A stretch of DNA of 64,000 bases from Limnoperna fortunei (Eukaryota; Mollusca; Bivalvia; Mytilida; Modiolidae): the NCBI GenBank assembly GCA_944474755.1, contig OX104124.1, positions 24,278,452-24,342,451 on the forward strand. The letters run 5' to 3'. The notes beneath the pieces were generated by a model, which worked only from the letters and a program-made list of their open reading frames with translations, was not told where the DNA came from and ran no database searches. Shown here one piece after another: positions 12,344 through 23,141 of the stretch; position 1 is the stretch's first letter; every line of letters begins with the position of its first letter. The position numbers were made by a program, and so were the translations under genes.

Positions 12344-13300
12344 ATGTGCAGAAAGGAAGGGTTAAAAAACCAATTAGTACAGGAGAATGTTATTGTGCTG
12401 TTATTGTTAAATGTGCAGAAAGAAAGGGTTAAAAAACCAATTAGTACAGGAGAATGTTATTGTGCTGTTATTGTTAAATGTGCAGAAAGGACTGTTAAAA
12501 ACCAATTAGTACAGGAGGATGTAGAAAGGAGGGGTTAAAAAACCAATTAGTACAGTAGAATGTTATTGTGCTGGAATTGTTAGCATTGTTAAATGTGCAG
12601 AAAGGAAGGTTAAAAAACCAATTAGTACAGGAGAATGTTATTGTGCTGTTATTGCTAAATGTGCAGAAAGGAAGGGTTAAAAAACCAATTAGTACAGGAG
12701 AAATGTTATTGTGCTGTTATTGTTTAATGTGCAGAAAGGAAGGGTTAAAAACCCAATAAGTACAGGAGAATGTTATTGTGCTGTTATTGTTAAATGTGCA
12801 GAAAGGAAGGGTTAAAAAACCAATAAGTACAGGAGAATGTTATTGTGCTGTTATTGTTAGCATTGTTAAATGTGCAGAAAGGAAGGGTTAACAAACCAAT
12901 AAGTACAGGAGAATGTTATTGTGCTGTTATTGTTAGTGTTGTTAAATGTGCAGAAAGGAAGGGTTAAAAACCAATTAGTACAGGAGAATGTTATTGTGCT
13001 GTTATTGTTAAATGTGCAGAAAGGAAGGGTTGAAAAACCAATAAGTACAGGAAAATGTTATTATGCTGTAATTGTTAGCATTATTAAATGTGCAGAAAGG
13101 AAGGTTAAAAACCAATTAGTACAGGAGAATGTTATTGTGCTGTTATTGCTAAATGTGCAGAAAGGAAGGGTTAAAAAACCAATTAGTACAGGAGAATGTT
13201 ATTGTGCTGTTATTGTTATATGTGCAGAAAGGAAGGGTTAAAAACCCAATAAGTACAGGAGAATGTTATTGTGCTGTTATTGTTAAATGTGCAGAAAGGT
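12344..13300 (+). repeat. Module M, first copy (short-monomer-rich)
   Basis: This module is rich in 67-bp units. Its markers, in order, are a 40-bp truncated monomer (12495-12534), a GGAGAAATG one-base insertion (about 12699), GTTAACAAACC, the unit with TTGTTAGTGTTGTTAAATG (about 12930), GGGTTGAAAAACC, and AGGAAAATGTTATTATGCTG. The later part recurs with conserved order at 17.4, 20.3, 32.9, 34.4, 36.4, 39.8, 41.9, 44.9, 46.8, 53.1 and 62.4 kb. It therefore links the flanks and block D. The first three copies share ATTATTAAATG where later ones have ATTGTTAAATG. Confidence 0.82.
12495..12534 (+). repeat. 40-bp truncated monomer, copy 1
   Basis: The unit runs from TTAAAAACC to AGGAGGATGTAGAAAGG with GGGG at its end. 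About 35 bp of the T/G-rich half is missing, between the AATGT-like base run and AGAAAGG. The same junction is seen at four other sites, so it arose once and was spread by duplication. Confidence 0.9.
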
Positions 13301-15912
13301 AGGGTTAAAAAACCAATTAGTACAGTACAATGTTATTGTGCTGTAATTGTTAGCATTGTTAAATGTGCAGAAAGGAAGGGTTTAAAACCAATTAGTACAG
13401 GAGAATGTTAATGTGTTGTTATTGTTAAATGTGCAGAAAGGAAGGGTTAAAAACCAATTAGTACAGGAGAATGTTATTGTGTTGTTATTGTTAAATGTTC
13501 AGAAAGGAAGGGTGAAAAAACCAAATAGTACCGGAGAATGTTATTGTGCAGTTATTGTTAGCATTGTTAAATGTGCAAAAAGGAAGGGTTAAAAAACCAA
13601 TTAGTACAGGAGAATGTTATTGTGCTGTTGTTGTAAGCATTGTTAAATGTTCAGAAAGGAAGAGTTAAAAATCCAATAAGTACAGGAGAATGTTATTGTG
13701 CTGTTATTGTTAGCATTGTTGAATGTGCAAAAAGGAAGGGTTAAAAAACCAATTAGTACAGGAGAATGTAATTGTGCTGTTATTGTTAGCATTGTTAAAT
13801 GTGCAGAAAGGAAGGGTTAAAAATCCAATCAGTACACTAGAATGTTATTGTGCATTTATTGTTAGCATTGTTAAATGTAGAGAAAGGAAGGGTTAAAAAA
13901 CCAATAAGTACAGGAGAATATTATTGTGCTGTTATTGTCAGCATTGTCAAATATGCAGAAAGGAATGTTTAAAAAAACAATTAGTACAGGAGAATGTTAT
14001 TGTGCTGTTATTGTTAGCATTGTTAAATGTGCCAAAAGGAAGAGTTAAAAACCAATTAGTACAGGAAAATGTTATTGTGCTGTAATTGTTAGCATTGCTA
14101 AATGTGCAGAAAGGAAGGGTTAAAAACCAATTAGTACAGGAGAATGTTAATGTGTTGTTATTGTTAAATGTGCAGAATTGAATGGTTAAAAACCAATTAG
14201 TACAGGAGAATGTTATTGTGTTGTTATTGTTAAATGTTCAGAAAGGAAGGGTTAAAAAACCAATTAGTACAGGAGAATGTTATTGTGCAGTTATTGTTAG
14301 CATTGTTAAATGTGCAAAAAGGAAGGGTTAAAAAACCAATTAGTACAGGAGAATGTTATTGTGCTGTTGTTGTAAGCATTGTTAAATGTGCAGAAAGGAA
14401 GAGTTAAAAATCCAATAAGTACAGGAGAATGTTATTGTGCTGTTATTGTTAGTATTGTTAAATGTGCAAAAAGGAAGGGTTAAAAAAACCAATTAGTACA
14501 GGAGAATGTTATTGTGCTGTTATTGTTAGCATTGTTAAATGTGCAGAAAGGAAGGGTTAAAAATCCAATCAGTACATTAGAATGTTATTGTGCTGTTATT
14601 GTTAGTATTGTTAAATGTGCAGAAAGGAAGGGTTTAAAAACGAATAAGTACAGGAGAATGTTATTGTGCTGTTATTGTTAGCATTGTCAAATGTGCAGAA
14701 AGGAAGGGTTAAAAAAACAATTAGTACAGGAGAATGTTATTGTGCTGAAATTGTTAGCACTGTGAAGATGTAAAAAGGAAGAGTTAAATAACCGATAAGT
14801 ACAGGAGAATGTTATTGTGCTGTAATTGTTAGCATTGTTTATTGTGCAGAAAGGAAGGGTAAAAAAAACCAATAAGTACAGGAGAATGTTATTGTGCTGT
14901 TATTGTTAGCATTGTTAAATGTGCAAAAAGGAAGAGTTAAAAAACCAATAAGTACAGGAGAATGTTATTGTGCTGTTATTGTTATATGTGCAGAAAGGAA
15001 GGGTTAAAAAACCAATTAGTACAGAAGAATGTTATTGTGCTGTTATTGTTAGCATTGTTAAATGTGCAAAAAGGAAGGGTTAAAAAACCAATAAGTACAG
15101 GAGAATGTCATTGTGTTGTTATTGTAAGCATTGTGCAGAAAGGAAGGGTTAAAAAAGAATTACTACAGGAGAATGTTATTGTGCTGTAATTGTTAGCATT
15201 GTTAAATGTGCAGAAAGGAAGGGTTAAAAATCCAATTAGTACAGGAGAATGTTATTGTGCTGTTATTGTTAGCATTGTTAAATGTGCAGAAAGGAGGTGT
15301 TAAAAAACCAATTAGTACAGGACAATGTTATTGTGCTGTTATTGTTAGCATTGTTAAATGTGCAGAAAGGAAGGGTTAAAATCCAATCAGTACATTAGAA
15401 TGTCATTGTGCATTTATTGTTAGCATTGTTAAATGTGGAGAAAGGAAGGGTTAAAAAACCAATAAGTACAGGAGAATATTATTGTGCTGTTATTGTTAGC
15501 ATTGTCAAATGTGCAGAAAGGAAGGGTTAAAAAAACAATTAGTACAGGAGAATGTTATTATGCTGTAATTGTTAGCATTGTTAAGATGCAAAAAGGAAGA
15601 GTTAAATAACCGATAAGTACAGGAGAATGCTATTGTGCTGTAATTGTTAGCATTGTTTATTGTGCAGAAAGGAAGGGCTAAAAAACCAATCAGTACAGGA
15701 GAATGTTATTGTGCTGTTATTGTTAGCATTGTTAAATGTGCAAAAAGGAAGAGTTAAAAACCAATTAGTACAGGAGAATGTTATTGTGCTGTAATTGTTA
15801 GCATTGTTAAATGTGCAGAAAAGAAGGGTTAAAAACCAATTAGTACAGGAGAATGTTAATGTGTTGTTATTGTTAAATGTGCAGAAAGGAAGGGTTAAAA
15901 ACCAATTAGTAC
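13301..15912 (+). repeat. Older-type satellite between module M and the 2874-bp repeat
   Basis: Satellite only. It contains the flank-type variants TTAAGATG and CAGTACATTAG (once as CAGTACACTAG, about 13830) and a GTTATATGTGC unit at about 14990 that belongs to the 13-copy module described in the findings. Point changes special to this stretch include GTGCCAAAAGG (about 14030) and AGATGTAAAAAGG (about 14767). A unit at 15125-15140 has lost part of its end: TAAGCATTGTGCAGAAAGG. Confidence 0.8.
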
Positions 15913-16720
15913 AGGAGAATGTTATTGTGTTGTTATTGTTAAATGTTCAGAAAGGACGGGTTAAAAAACCAATTAGTACAGGAGAATGTTATTGTGCAGT
16001 TATTGTTAGCATTGTTAAATGTGCAAAAAGGAAGGGTTAAAAAACAAATTAGTACAGGAGAATGTTATTGTGCTGTTGTTGTAAGCATTGTTAAATGTGC
16101 AGAAAGGAAGAGTTAAAAATCCAATAAGTACAGGAGAATGTTATTGTGCTGTAATTGTTAGCATTGTTAAGATGCAAGAAGGAAGAGTTAAATAACCGAT
16201 CAGTACAGGAGAATGTTATTGTGCTGTTGTTGTTAGCATTGTTAAATGTGCAAAAAGGAAGGGTTAAAAAGACCAATTAGTACAGGAGAATGTTATTGTT
16301 CAGTTATTGTTAGCATTGTTTAATGTGCAGAAAGGAAGGGTTAAAAATCCAATCAGTACATTAGAATGTTATTGTGCTGTTATTGTTAGCATTGTTAAAT
16401 GTGCAGAAAGGAAGGGTTAAAAAATCAATAAGTACAGGAGAGTGTTATTGTGCTTTTATTGTTAGCATTGTCAAATGTGCAGAAAGGAAGGGTTAAAAAA
16501 ATCAATTAGTACAGGAGAATGTTATTGTGCTGTAATTGTTGGCATTGTTAAGATGCAAAAAGGAAGAGTTAAATAACCGGTAAGTACAGGAGAATGTTAT
16601 TGTGCTGTTGTTGTTAGCATTGTTAAATGTGCAGAAAGGAAGGGTTAAAAAACCAATCAGAACAGGAGAATGTTATTGTGCTGTTATTGTTAGCATTGTT
16701 AAATGTGCAAAAAGGAAGGC

Positions 16721-16796
16721 TTAAAAAACCAATTAGTACAGGAGAATGTTATTGTGCTGTTATTGTTAGCATTGTTAAATGTGCAGAAAGGAAGGG
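16721..16796 (+). repeat. Reference long monomer (76 bp)
   Basis: This copy matches the commonest base at essentially every position, so it serves as the consensus. Composition is A27, T24, G19, C6, with no CpG. It begins with TTAAAAAACC and contains a CCAAT, one GTAC, then a T/G-rich half in which ATTGT or AATGT occurs five times (unit positions 25, 31, 42, 51, 59). It ends in a purine run, GCAGAAAGGAAGGG. A common sister variant reads GCAAAAAGG in the purine run. Confidence 0.95.
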
Positions 16797-16863
16797 TTAA
16801 AAAACCAATTAGTACAGGAGAATGTTATTGTGCAGTTATTGTTAAATGTGCAGAAAGGAAGGG
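16797..16863 (+). repeat. Reference short monomer (67 bp)
   Basis: This unit is identical in plan to the preceding 76-bp monomer but lacks the 9 bases AGCATTGTT. The lost piece lies between two copies of ATTGTT, so one ATTGTT plus the AGC between them has gone. This is the expected product of slippage or recombination between 6-bp direct repeats. Short units are interspersed with long ones all over the window. A second short form reads TTGTTATATGTGCAG (for example 10205-10219). Confidence 0.95.
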
Positions 16864-16996
16864 TTAAAAAACAAATTAGTACAGGAGAATGTTATTGTGC
16901 TGTTATTGTTAAATGTGCAGAAAGAAAGGGTTAAAAAACCAATTAGTACAGGAGAATGTTATTGTGCTGTTATTGTTAAATGTGCAGAAAGGACTG

Positions 16997-17036
16997 TTAA
17001 AAACCAATTAGTACAGGAGGATGTAGAAAGGAGGGG
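16997..17036 (+). repeat. 40-bp truncated monomer, copy 2
   Basis: It has the same internal deletion as the unit at 12495-12534. It is preceded by the same AAAGGACTG variant and followed by GAGGGG, so the flanking units were copied with it. Confidence 0.9.
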
Positions 17037-18314
17037 TTAAAAAACCAATTAGTACAGGAGAATGTTATTGTGCTGTAATTGTTAGCGTTGTTAAATGTGC
17101 AGAAAGGAAGGGTTAAAAAACCAATTAGTACAGGAGAATGTTATTGTGCTGTTATTGCTAAATGTGCAGAAAGGAAGGGTTAAAAAACCAATTAGTACAG
17201 GAGAATGTTATTGTGCTGTTATTGTTTAATGTGCAGAAAGGAAGGGTTAAAAACCCAATAAGTAAAGGAGAATGTTATTGTGCTGTTATTGTTAAATGTG
17301 CAGAAAGGAAGGGTTAAAAAACCAATAAGTACAGGAGAATGTTATTGTGCTGTTATTGTTAGCATTGTTAAATGTGCAGAAAGGAAGGGTTAACAAACCA
17401 ATAAGTACAGGAGAATGTTATTGTGCTGATATTGTTAGTGTTGTTAAATGTGCAGAAAGGAAGGGTTAAAAACCAATTAGTACAGGAGAATGTTATTGTG
17501 CTGTTATTGTTAAATGTGCAGAAAGGAAGGGTTCAAAAACCAATAAGTACAGGAAAATGTTATTATGCTGTAATTGTTAGCATTATTAAATGTGCAGAAA
17601 GGAAGGTTAAAAACCAATTAGTACAGGAGAATGTTATTGTGCTGTTATTGCTAAATGTGCAGAAAGGAAGGGTTAAAAAACCAATTAGTACAGGAGAATG
17701 TTATTGTGCTGTTATTGTTATATGTGCAGAAAGGAAGGGTTAAAAACCCAATAAGTACAGGAGAATGTTATTGTGCTGTTATTGTTAAATGTGCAGAAAG
17801 GTAGGGTTAAAAAACCAATAAGTACAGGAGAATGTTAGTGTGCTGTTATTGTTAGCATTGTTAAATGTGCAGAATGGAAGGGTTTAAAACCAATTAGTAC
17901 AAGACAATGTTATTGTGCTGTAATTGTTAGCATTGTTAAATGTGCAGAAAGGAAGGGTTTAAACCCAATTAGTACACGAGAATGTTAATGTGTTGTTATT
18001 GTTAAATGTGCAGAAAGGAAGGGTTAAAAACCAATTAGTACAGGAGAATGTTATTGTGTTGTTATTGTTAAATGTTCAGAAAGGAAGGGTTAAAAAACCA
18101 ATTAGTACAGGAGAATGTTATTGTGCAGTTATTGTTAGCATTGTTAAATGTGCAACAAGGAAGGGTTAAAAAACCAATTAGTACAGGAGAATGTTATTGT
18201 GCTGTTGTTGTAAGCATTGTTAAATGTGCAGAAAGGAAGAGTTAAAAATCCAATAAGTACAGGAGAATGTTATTGTGCTGTTATTGTTAGCATTGTTAAA
18301 TGTGCAAAAAGGAA

Positions 18315-18330
18315 GGGTTAAAGGGTTAAA
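18315..18330 (+). repeat. Doubled GGGTTAAA at a monomer boundary
   Basis: An 8-bp direct duplication sits at the start of a unit. The counterpart in the next 2874-bp copy is at 21189-21204. Confidence 0.9.
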
Positions 18331-19870
18331 AAAACCAATTAGTACAGGAGAATGTTATTGTGCTGTTATTGTTAGCGTTAAATGTGCAGAAAGGAAGGAT
18401 TAAAAATCCAATCAGTACATTAGAATGTTATTGTGCATTTATTGTTAGCATTGTTAAATGTGGAGAAAGGAAGGGTTAAAAAACCAATAAGTACAGGAGA
18501 ATATTATTGTGCTGTTATTGTCAGCATTGTCAAATATGCAGAAAGGAATGTTTAAAAAAACAATTAGTACAGGAGAATGTTATTGTGCTGTTATTGTTAG
18601 CATTGTTAAATGTGCAAAAAGGAAGAGTTAAAAACCAATTAGTACAGGAGAATGTTATTGTGCTGTAATTGTTAGCATTGATAAATGTGCAGAAAGGAAG
18701 GGTTAAAAACCAATTAGTACAGGAGAATGTTAATGTGTTGTTATTGTTAAATGTGCAGAATTGAAGGGTTAAAAACCAATTAGTACAGGAGAATGTTATT
18801 GTGTTGTTATTGTTAAATGTTCAGAAAGGACGGGTTAAAAAACCAATTAGTACAGGAGAATGTTATTGTGCAGTTATTGTTAGCATTGTTAAATGTGCAA
18901 AAAGGAAGGGTTAAAAAACAAATTAGTACAGGAGAATGTTATTGTGCTGTTGTTGTAAGCATTGTTAAATGTGCAGAAAGGAAGAGTTAAAAATCCAATA
19001 AGTACAGGAGAATGTTATTGTGCTGTAATTGTTAGCATTGTTAAGATGCAAGAAGGAAGAGTTAAATAACCGATCAGTACAGGAGAATGTTATTGTGCTG
19101 TTGTTGTTAGCATTGTTAAATGTGCAAAAAGGAAGGGTTAAAAAGACCAATTAGTACAGGAGAATGTTATTGTTCAGTTATTGTTAGCATTGTTTAATGT
19201 GCAGAAAGGAAGGGTTAAAAATCCAATCAGTACATTAGAATGTTATTGTGCTGTTATTGTTAGCATTGTTAAATGTGCAGAAAGGAAGGGTTAAAAAATC
19301 AATAAGTACAGGAGAGTGTTATTGTGCTTTTATTGTTAGCATTGTCAAATGTGCAGAAAGGAAGGGTTAAAAAAATCAATTAGTACAGGAGAATGTTATT
19401 GTGCTGTAATTGTTGGCATTGTTAAGATGCAAAAAGGAAGAGTTAAATAACCGGTAAGTACAGGAGAATGTTATTGTGCTGTTGTTGTTAGCATTGTTAA
19501 ATGTGCAGAAAGGAAGGGTTAAAAAACCAATCAGAACAGGAGAATGTTATTGTGCTGTTATTGTTAGCATTGTTAAATGTGCAGAAAGGAGGGGTTAAAA
19601 AACCAATTAGTACAGGAGAATGTTATTGTGCTGTTATTGTTAGCATTGTTAAATGTGCAGAAAGGAAGGGTTAAAAAACCAATTAGTACAGGAGAATGTT
19701 ATTGTGCAGTTATTGTTAAATGTGCAGAAAGGAAGGGTTAAAAAACAAATTAGTACAGGAGAATGTTATTGTGCTGTTATTGTTAAATGTGCAGAAAGAA
19801 AGGGTTAAAAAACCAATTAGTACAGGAGAATGTTATTGTGCTGTTATTGTTAAATGTGCAGAAAGGACTG

Positions 19871-19910
19871 TTAAAAACCAATTAGTACAGGAGGATGTAG
19901 AAAGGAGGGG
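19871..19910 (+). repeat. 40-bp truncated monomer, copy 3
   Basis: This is the exact counterpart of the unit at 16997-17036, shifted 2874 bp. Confidence 0.9.
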
Positions 19911-21188
19911 TTAAAAAACCAATTAGTACAGGAGAATGTTATTGTGCTGTAATTGTTAGCGTTGTTAAATGTGCAGAAAGGAAGGGTTAAAAAACCAATT
20001 AGTACAGGAGAATGTTATTGTGCTGTTATTGCTAAATGTGCAGAAAGGAAGGGTTAAAAAACCAATTAGTACAGGAGAATGTTATTGTGCTGTTATTGTT
20101 TAATGTGCAGAAAGGAAGGGTTAAAAACCCAATAAGTAAAGGAGAATGTTATTGTGCTGTTATTGTTAAATGTGCAGAAAGGAAGGGTTAAAAAACCAAT
20201 AAGTACAGGAGAATGTTATTGTGCTGTTATTGTTAGCATTGTTAAATGTGCAGAAAGGAAGGGTTAACAAACCAATAAGTACAGGAGAATGTTATTGTGC
20301 TGTTATTGTTAGTGTTGTTAAATGTGCAGAAAGGAAGGGTTAAAAACCAATTAGTACAGGAGAATGTTATTGTTCTGTTATTGTTAAATGTGCAGAAAGG
20401 AAGGGTTCAAAAACCAATAAGTACAGGAAAATGTTATTATGCTGTAATTGTTAGCATTATTAAATGTGCAGAAAGGAAGGTTAAAAACCAATTAGTACAG
20501 GAGAATGTTATTGTGCTGTTATTGCTAAATGTGCAGAAAGGAAGGGTTAAAAAACCAATTAGTACAGGAGAATGTTATTGTGCTGTTATTGTTATATGTG
20601 CAGAAAGGAAGGGTTAAAAACCCAATAAGTACAGGAGAATGTTATTGTGCTGTTATTGTTAAATGTGCAGAAAGGTAGGGTTAAAAAACCAATAAGTACA
20701 GGAGAATGTTAGTGTGCTGTTATTGTTAGCATTGTTAAATGTGCAGAATGGAAGGGTTTAAAACCAATTAGTACAAGACAATGTTATTGTGCTGTAATTG
20801 TTAGCATTGTTAAATGTGCAGAAAGGAAGGGTTTAAACCCAATTAGTACACGAGAATGTTAATGTGTTGTTATTGTTAAATGTGCAGAAAGGAAGGGTTA
20901 AAAACCAATTAGTACAGGAGAATGTTATTGTGTTGTTATTGTTAAATGTTCAGAAAGGAAGGGTTAAAAAACCAATTAGTACAGGAGAATGTTATTGTGC
21001 AGTTATTGTTAGCATTGTTAAATGTGCAAAAAGGAAGGGTTAAAAAACCAATTAGTACAGGAGAATGTTATTGTGCTGTTGTTGTAAGCATTGTTAAATG
21101 TGCAGAAAGGAAGAGTTAAAAATCCAATAAGTACAGGAGAATGTTATTGTGCTGTTATTGTTAGCATTGTTAAATGTGCAAAAAGGAA

Positions 21189-21204
21189 GGGTTAAAGGGT
21201 TAAA
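21189..21204 (+). repeat. Doubled GGGTTAAA at a monomer boundary
   Basis: This is the same 8-bp duplication as at 18315-18330, inherited with the 2874-bp unit. Confidence 0.9.
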
Positions 21205-21660
21205 AAAACCAATTAGTACAGGAGAATGTTATTGTGCTGTTATTGTTAGCGTTAAATGTGCAGAAAGGAAGGATTAAAAATCCAATCAGTACATTAGAAT
21301 GTTATTGTGCATTTATTGTTAGCATTGTTAAATGTGGAGAAAGGAAGGGTTACAAAACCAATAAGTACAGGAGAATATTATTGTGCTGTTATTGTCAGCA
21401 TTGTCAAATATGCAGAAAGGAATGTTTAAAAAAACAATTAGTACAGGAGAATGTTATTGTGCTGTTATTGTTAGCATTGTTAAATGTGCAAAAAGGAAGA
21501 GTTAAAAACCAATTACTACAGGAGAATGTTATTGTGCTGTAATTGTTAGCATTGCTAAATGTGCAGAAAGGAAGGGTTAAAAACCAATTAGTACAGGAGA
21601 ATGTTAATGTGTTGTTATTGTTAAATGTGCAGAATTGAAGGGTTAAAAACCAATTAGTAC

Positions 21661-21803
21661 AGGAGAATGTTATTGTGCTGTTGTTGTAAGCATTGTTAAA
21701 TGTGCAGAAAGGAAGAGTTAAAAATCCAATAAGTACAGGAGAATGTTATTGTGCTGTTATTGTTAGCATTGTTAAATGTGCAAAAAGGAAGGGTTAAAAA
21801 AAA
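21661..21803 (+). repeat. Linker monomers between two higher-order repeat families
   Basis: About two satellite units (with GTTGTTGTAAGC and AAGAGTTAAAAATCC) join the end of the 2874-bp pair to the start of the 1338-bp pair. The preceding copy continues differently at this point (18786 onward), so a recombination switch lies near 21660. Confidence 0.75.
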
Positions 21804-23141
21804 CCAATTTGTACAGGAGAATGTTATTGTGCTGTTATTGTTAGCATTGTTAAATGTGCAGAAAGGAAGGGTTCAAAATCCAATCAGTACATTAGAATGT
21901 TATTGTGCTGTTATTGTTAGTATTGTTAAATGTGCAGAAATGAAGGGTTTAAAAACGAATAAGTACAGGAGAATGTTATTGTGCTGTTATTGCTAGCATT
22001 GTCAAATGTGTAGAAAGGAAGGGTTAAAAAAACAATTAGTACAGGAGAATGTTATTGTGCTGAAATTGTTAGCACTGTGAAGATGCAAAAAGGAAGAGTT
22101 AAATAACCGATAAGTACAGGAGAATGTTATTGTGCTGTAATTGTTAGCATTGTTTATTGTGCAGAAAGGAAGGGTTAAAAAACCAATAAGTACAGGAGAA
22201 TGTTATTGTGCTGTTATTGTTAGCATTGTTAAATGTGCAAAAAGGAAGAGTTAAAAAACCAATAAGTACAGGAGAATGTTATTGTGCTGTTATTGTTATA
22301 TGTGCAGAAAGGAAGGGTTAAAAAACCAATTAGTACAGAAGAATGTTATTGTGCTGTTATTGTTAGCATTGTTAAATGTGCAAAAAGGAAGGGTTAAAAA
22401 ACCAATAAGTACAGGAGAATGTCATTGTGTTGTTATTGTAAGCATTGTCAAATGTGCAGATAGGAAGGGTTAAAAAACAATTACTACAGGAGAATGTTAT
22501 TGTGCTGTAATTGTTAGCATTGTTAAATGTGCAGAAAGGAAGGGTTAAAAATTCAATTAGTACAGGAGAATGTTATTGTGCTGTTATTGTTAGCATTGTT
22601 AAATGTGCAGAAAGGAAGGGTTAAAAAACCAATTAGTACAGGACAATGTTATTGTGCTGTTATTGTTAGCAGTGGTAAATGTGCAGAAAGGAAGGGTTAA
22701 AATCCAATCAGTACATTAGAATGTCATTGTGCATTTATTGTTAGCATTGTTAAATGTGGAGAAAGGAAGGGTTAAAAAACCAATAAGTACAGGAGAATAT
22801 TATTGTGCTGTTATTGTTAGCATTGTCAAATGTGCAGAAAGGAAGGGTTAAAAAAACAATTAGTACAGGAGAATGTTATTGTGCTGTAATTGTTAGCATT
22901 GTTAAGATGCAAAAAGGAAGAGTTAAATAACCAATTAGTACAGGAGAATGTTAATGTGTTGTTATTGTTAAATGTGCAGAAAGGAAGGGTTAAAAACCAA
23001 ATAGTACAGGAGAATGTTATTGTGTTGTTATTGTTAAATGTTCAGAAAGGAAGGGTTAAAAAACCAATTAGTACAGGAGAATGTTATTGTGCAGTTATTG
23101 TTAGCATTGTTAAATGTGCAAAAAGGAAGGGTTAAAAAAAA
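21804..23141 (+). repeat. 1338-bp higher-order repeat, copy 1
   Basis: It starts at the CCAATTTGTACAGG unit preceded by an extended A8 run. The same unit recurs at 23142. Stretches of 65 and 81 codons at 22276 and 22890 reappear at 23614 and 24228, both offset exactly 1338 bp. In this copy GTGTAGAAAGG (about 22008) and ACCAAATAGTACAGG (about 22996) differ from the next. Confidence 0.9.

Larger units (their letters stand above)
15913..18786 (+). repeat. 2874-bp higher-order repeat, copy 1
   Basis: Landmarks repeat exactly 2874 bp later: GGACGGGTT (cytosine at 15957 and 18831), the 40-bp truncated monomer (16997 and 19871), doubled GGGTTAAA (18315 and 21189) and AGAATTGAAGG (18761 and 21635). 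The unit is about 38 average monomers. It combines older-type variants with one module M copy (about 16.8-17.8 kb). The start was chosen because the match to the second copy weakens before about 15.9 kb. Confidence 0.9.
18787..21660 (+). repeat. 2874-bp higher-order repeat, copy 2
   Basis: This is a direct tandem copy of the preceding block. By eye I found fewer than a dozen differences: the unit near 19580 reads GCAGAAAGGAGGGG versus GCAAAAAGGAAGGC at 16708; GTTATTG versus GATATTG (20309/17435); TTCTG versus GTGCTG (about 20372); CAAAAAGG versus CAACAAGG (21028/18154); TTACAAAACC versus TTAAAAAACC (about 21350); ATTACTACAGG versus ATTAGTACAGG (about 21512). Identity is therefore above 99%, and the duplication is recent relative to divergence between monomers. 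The match ends near 21660, giving two complete units and no third. Confidence 0.9.
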
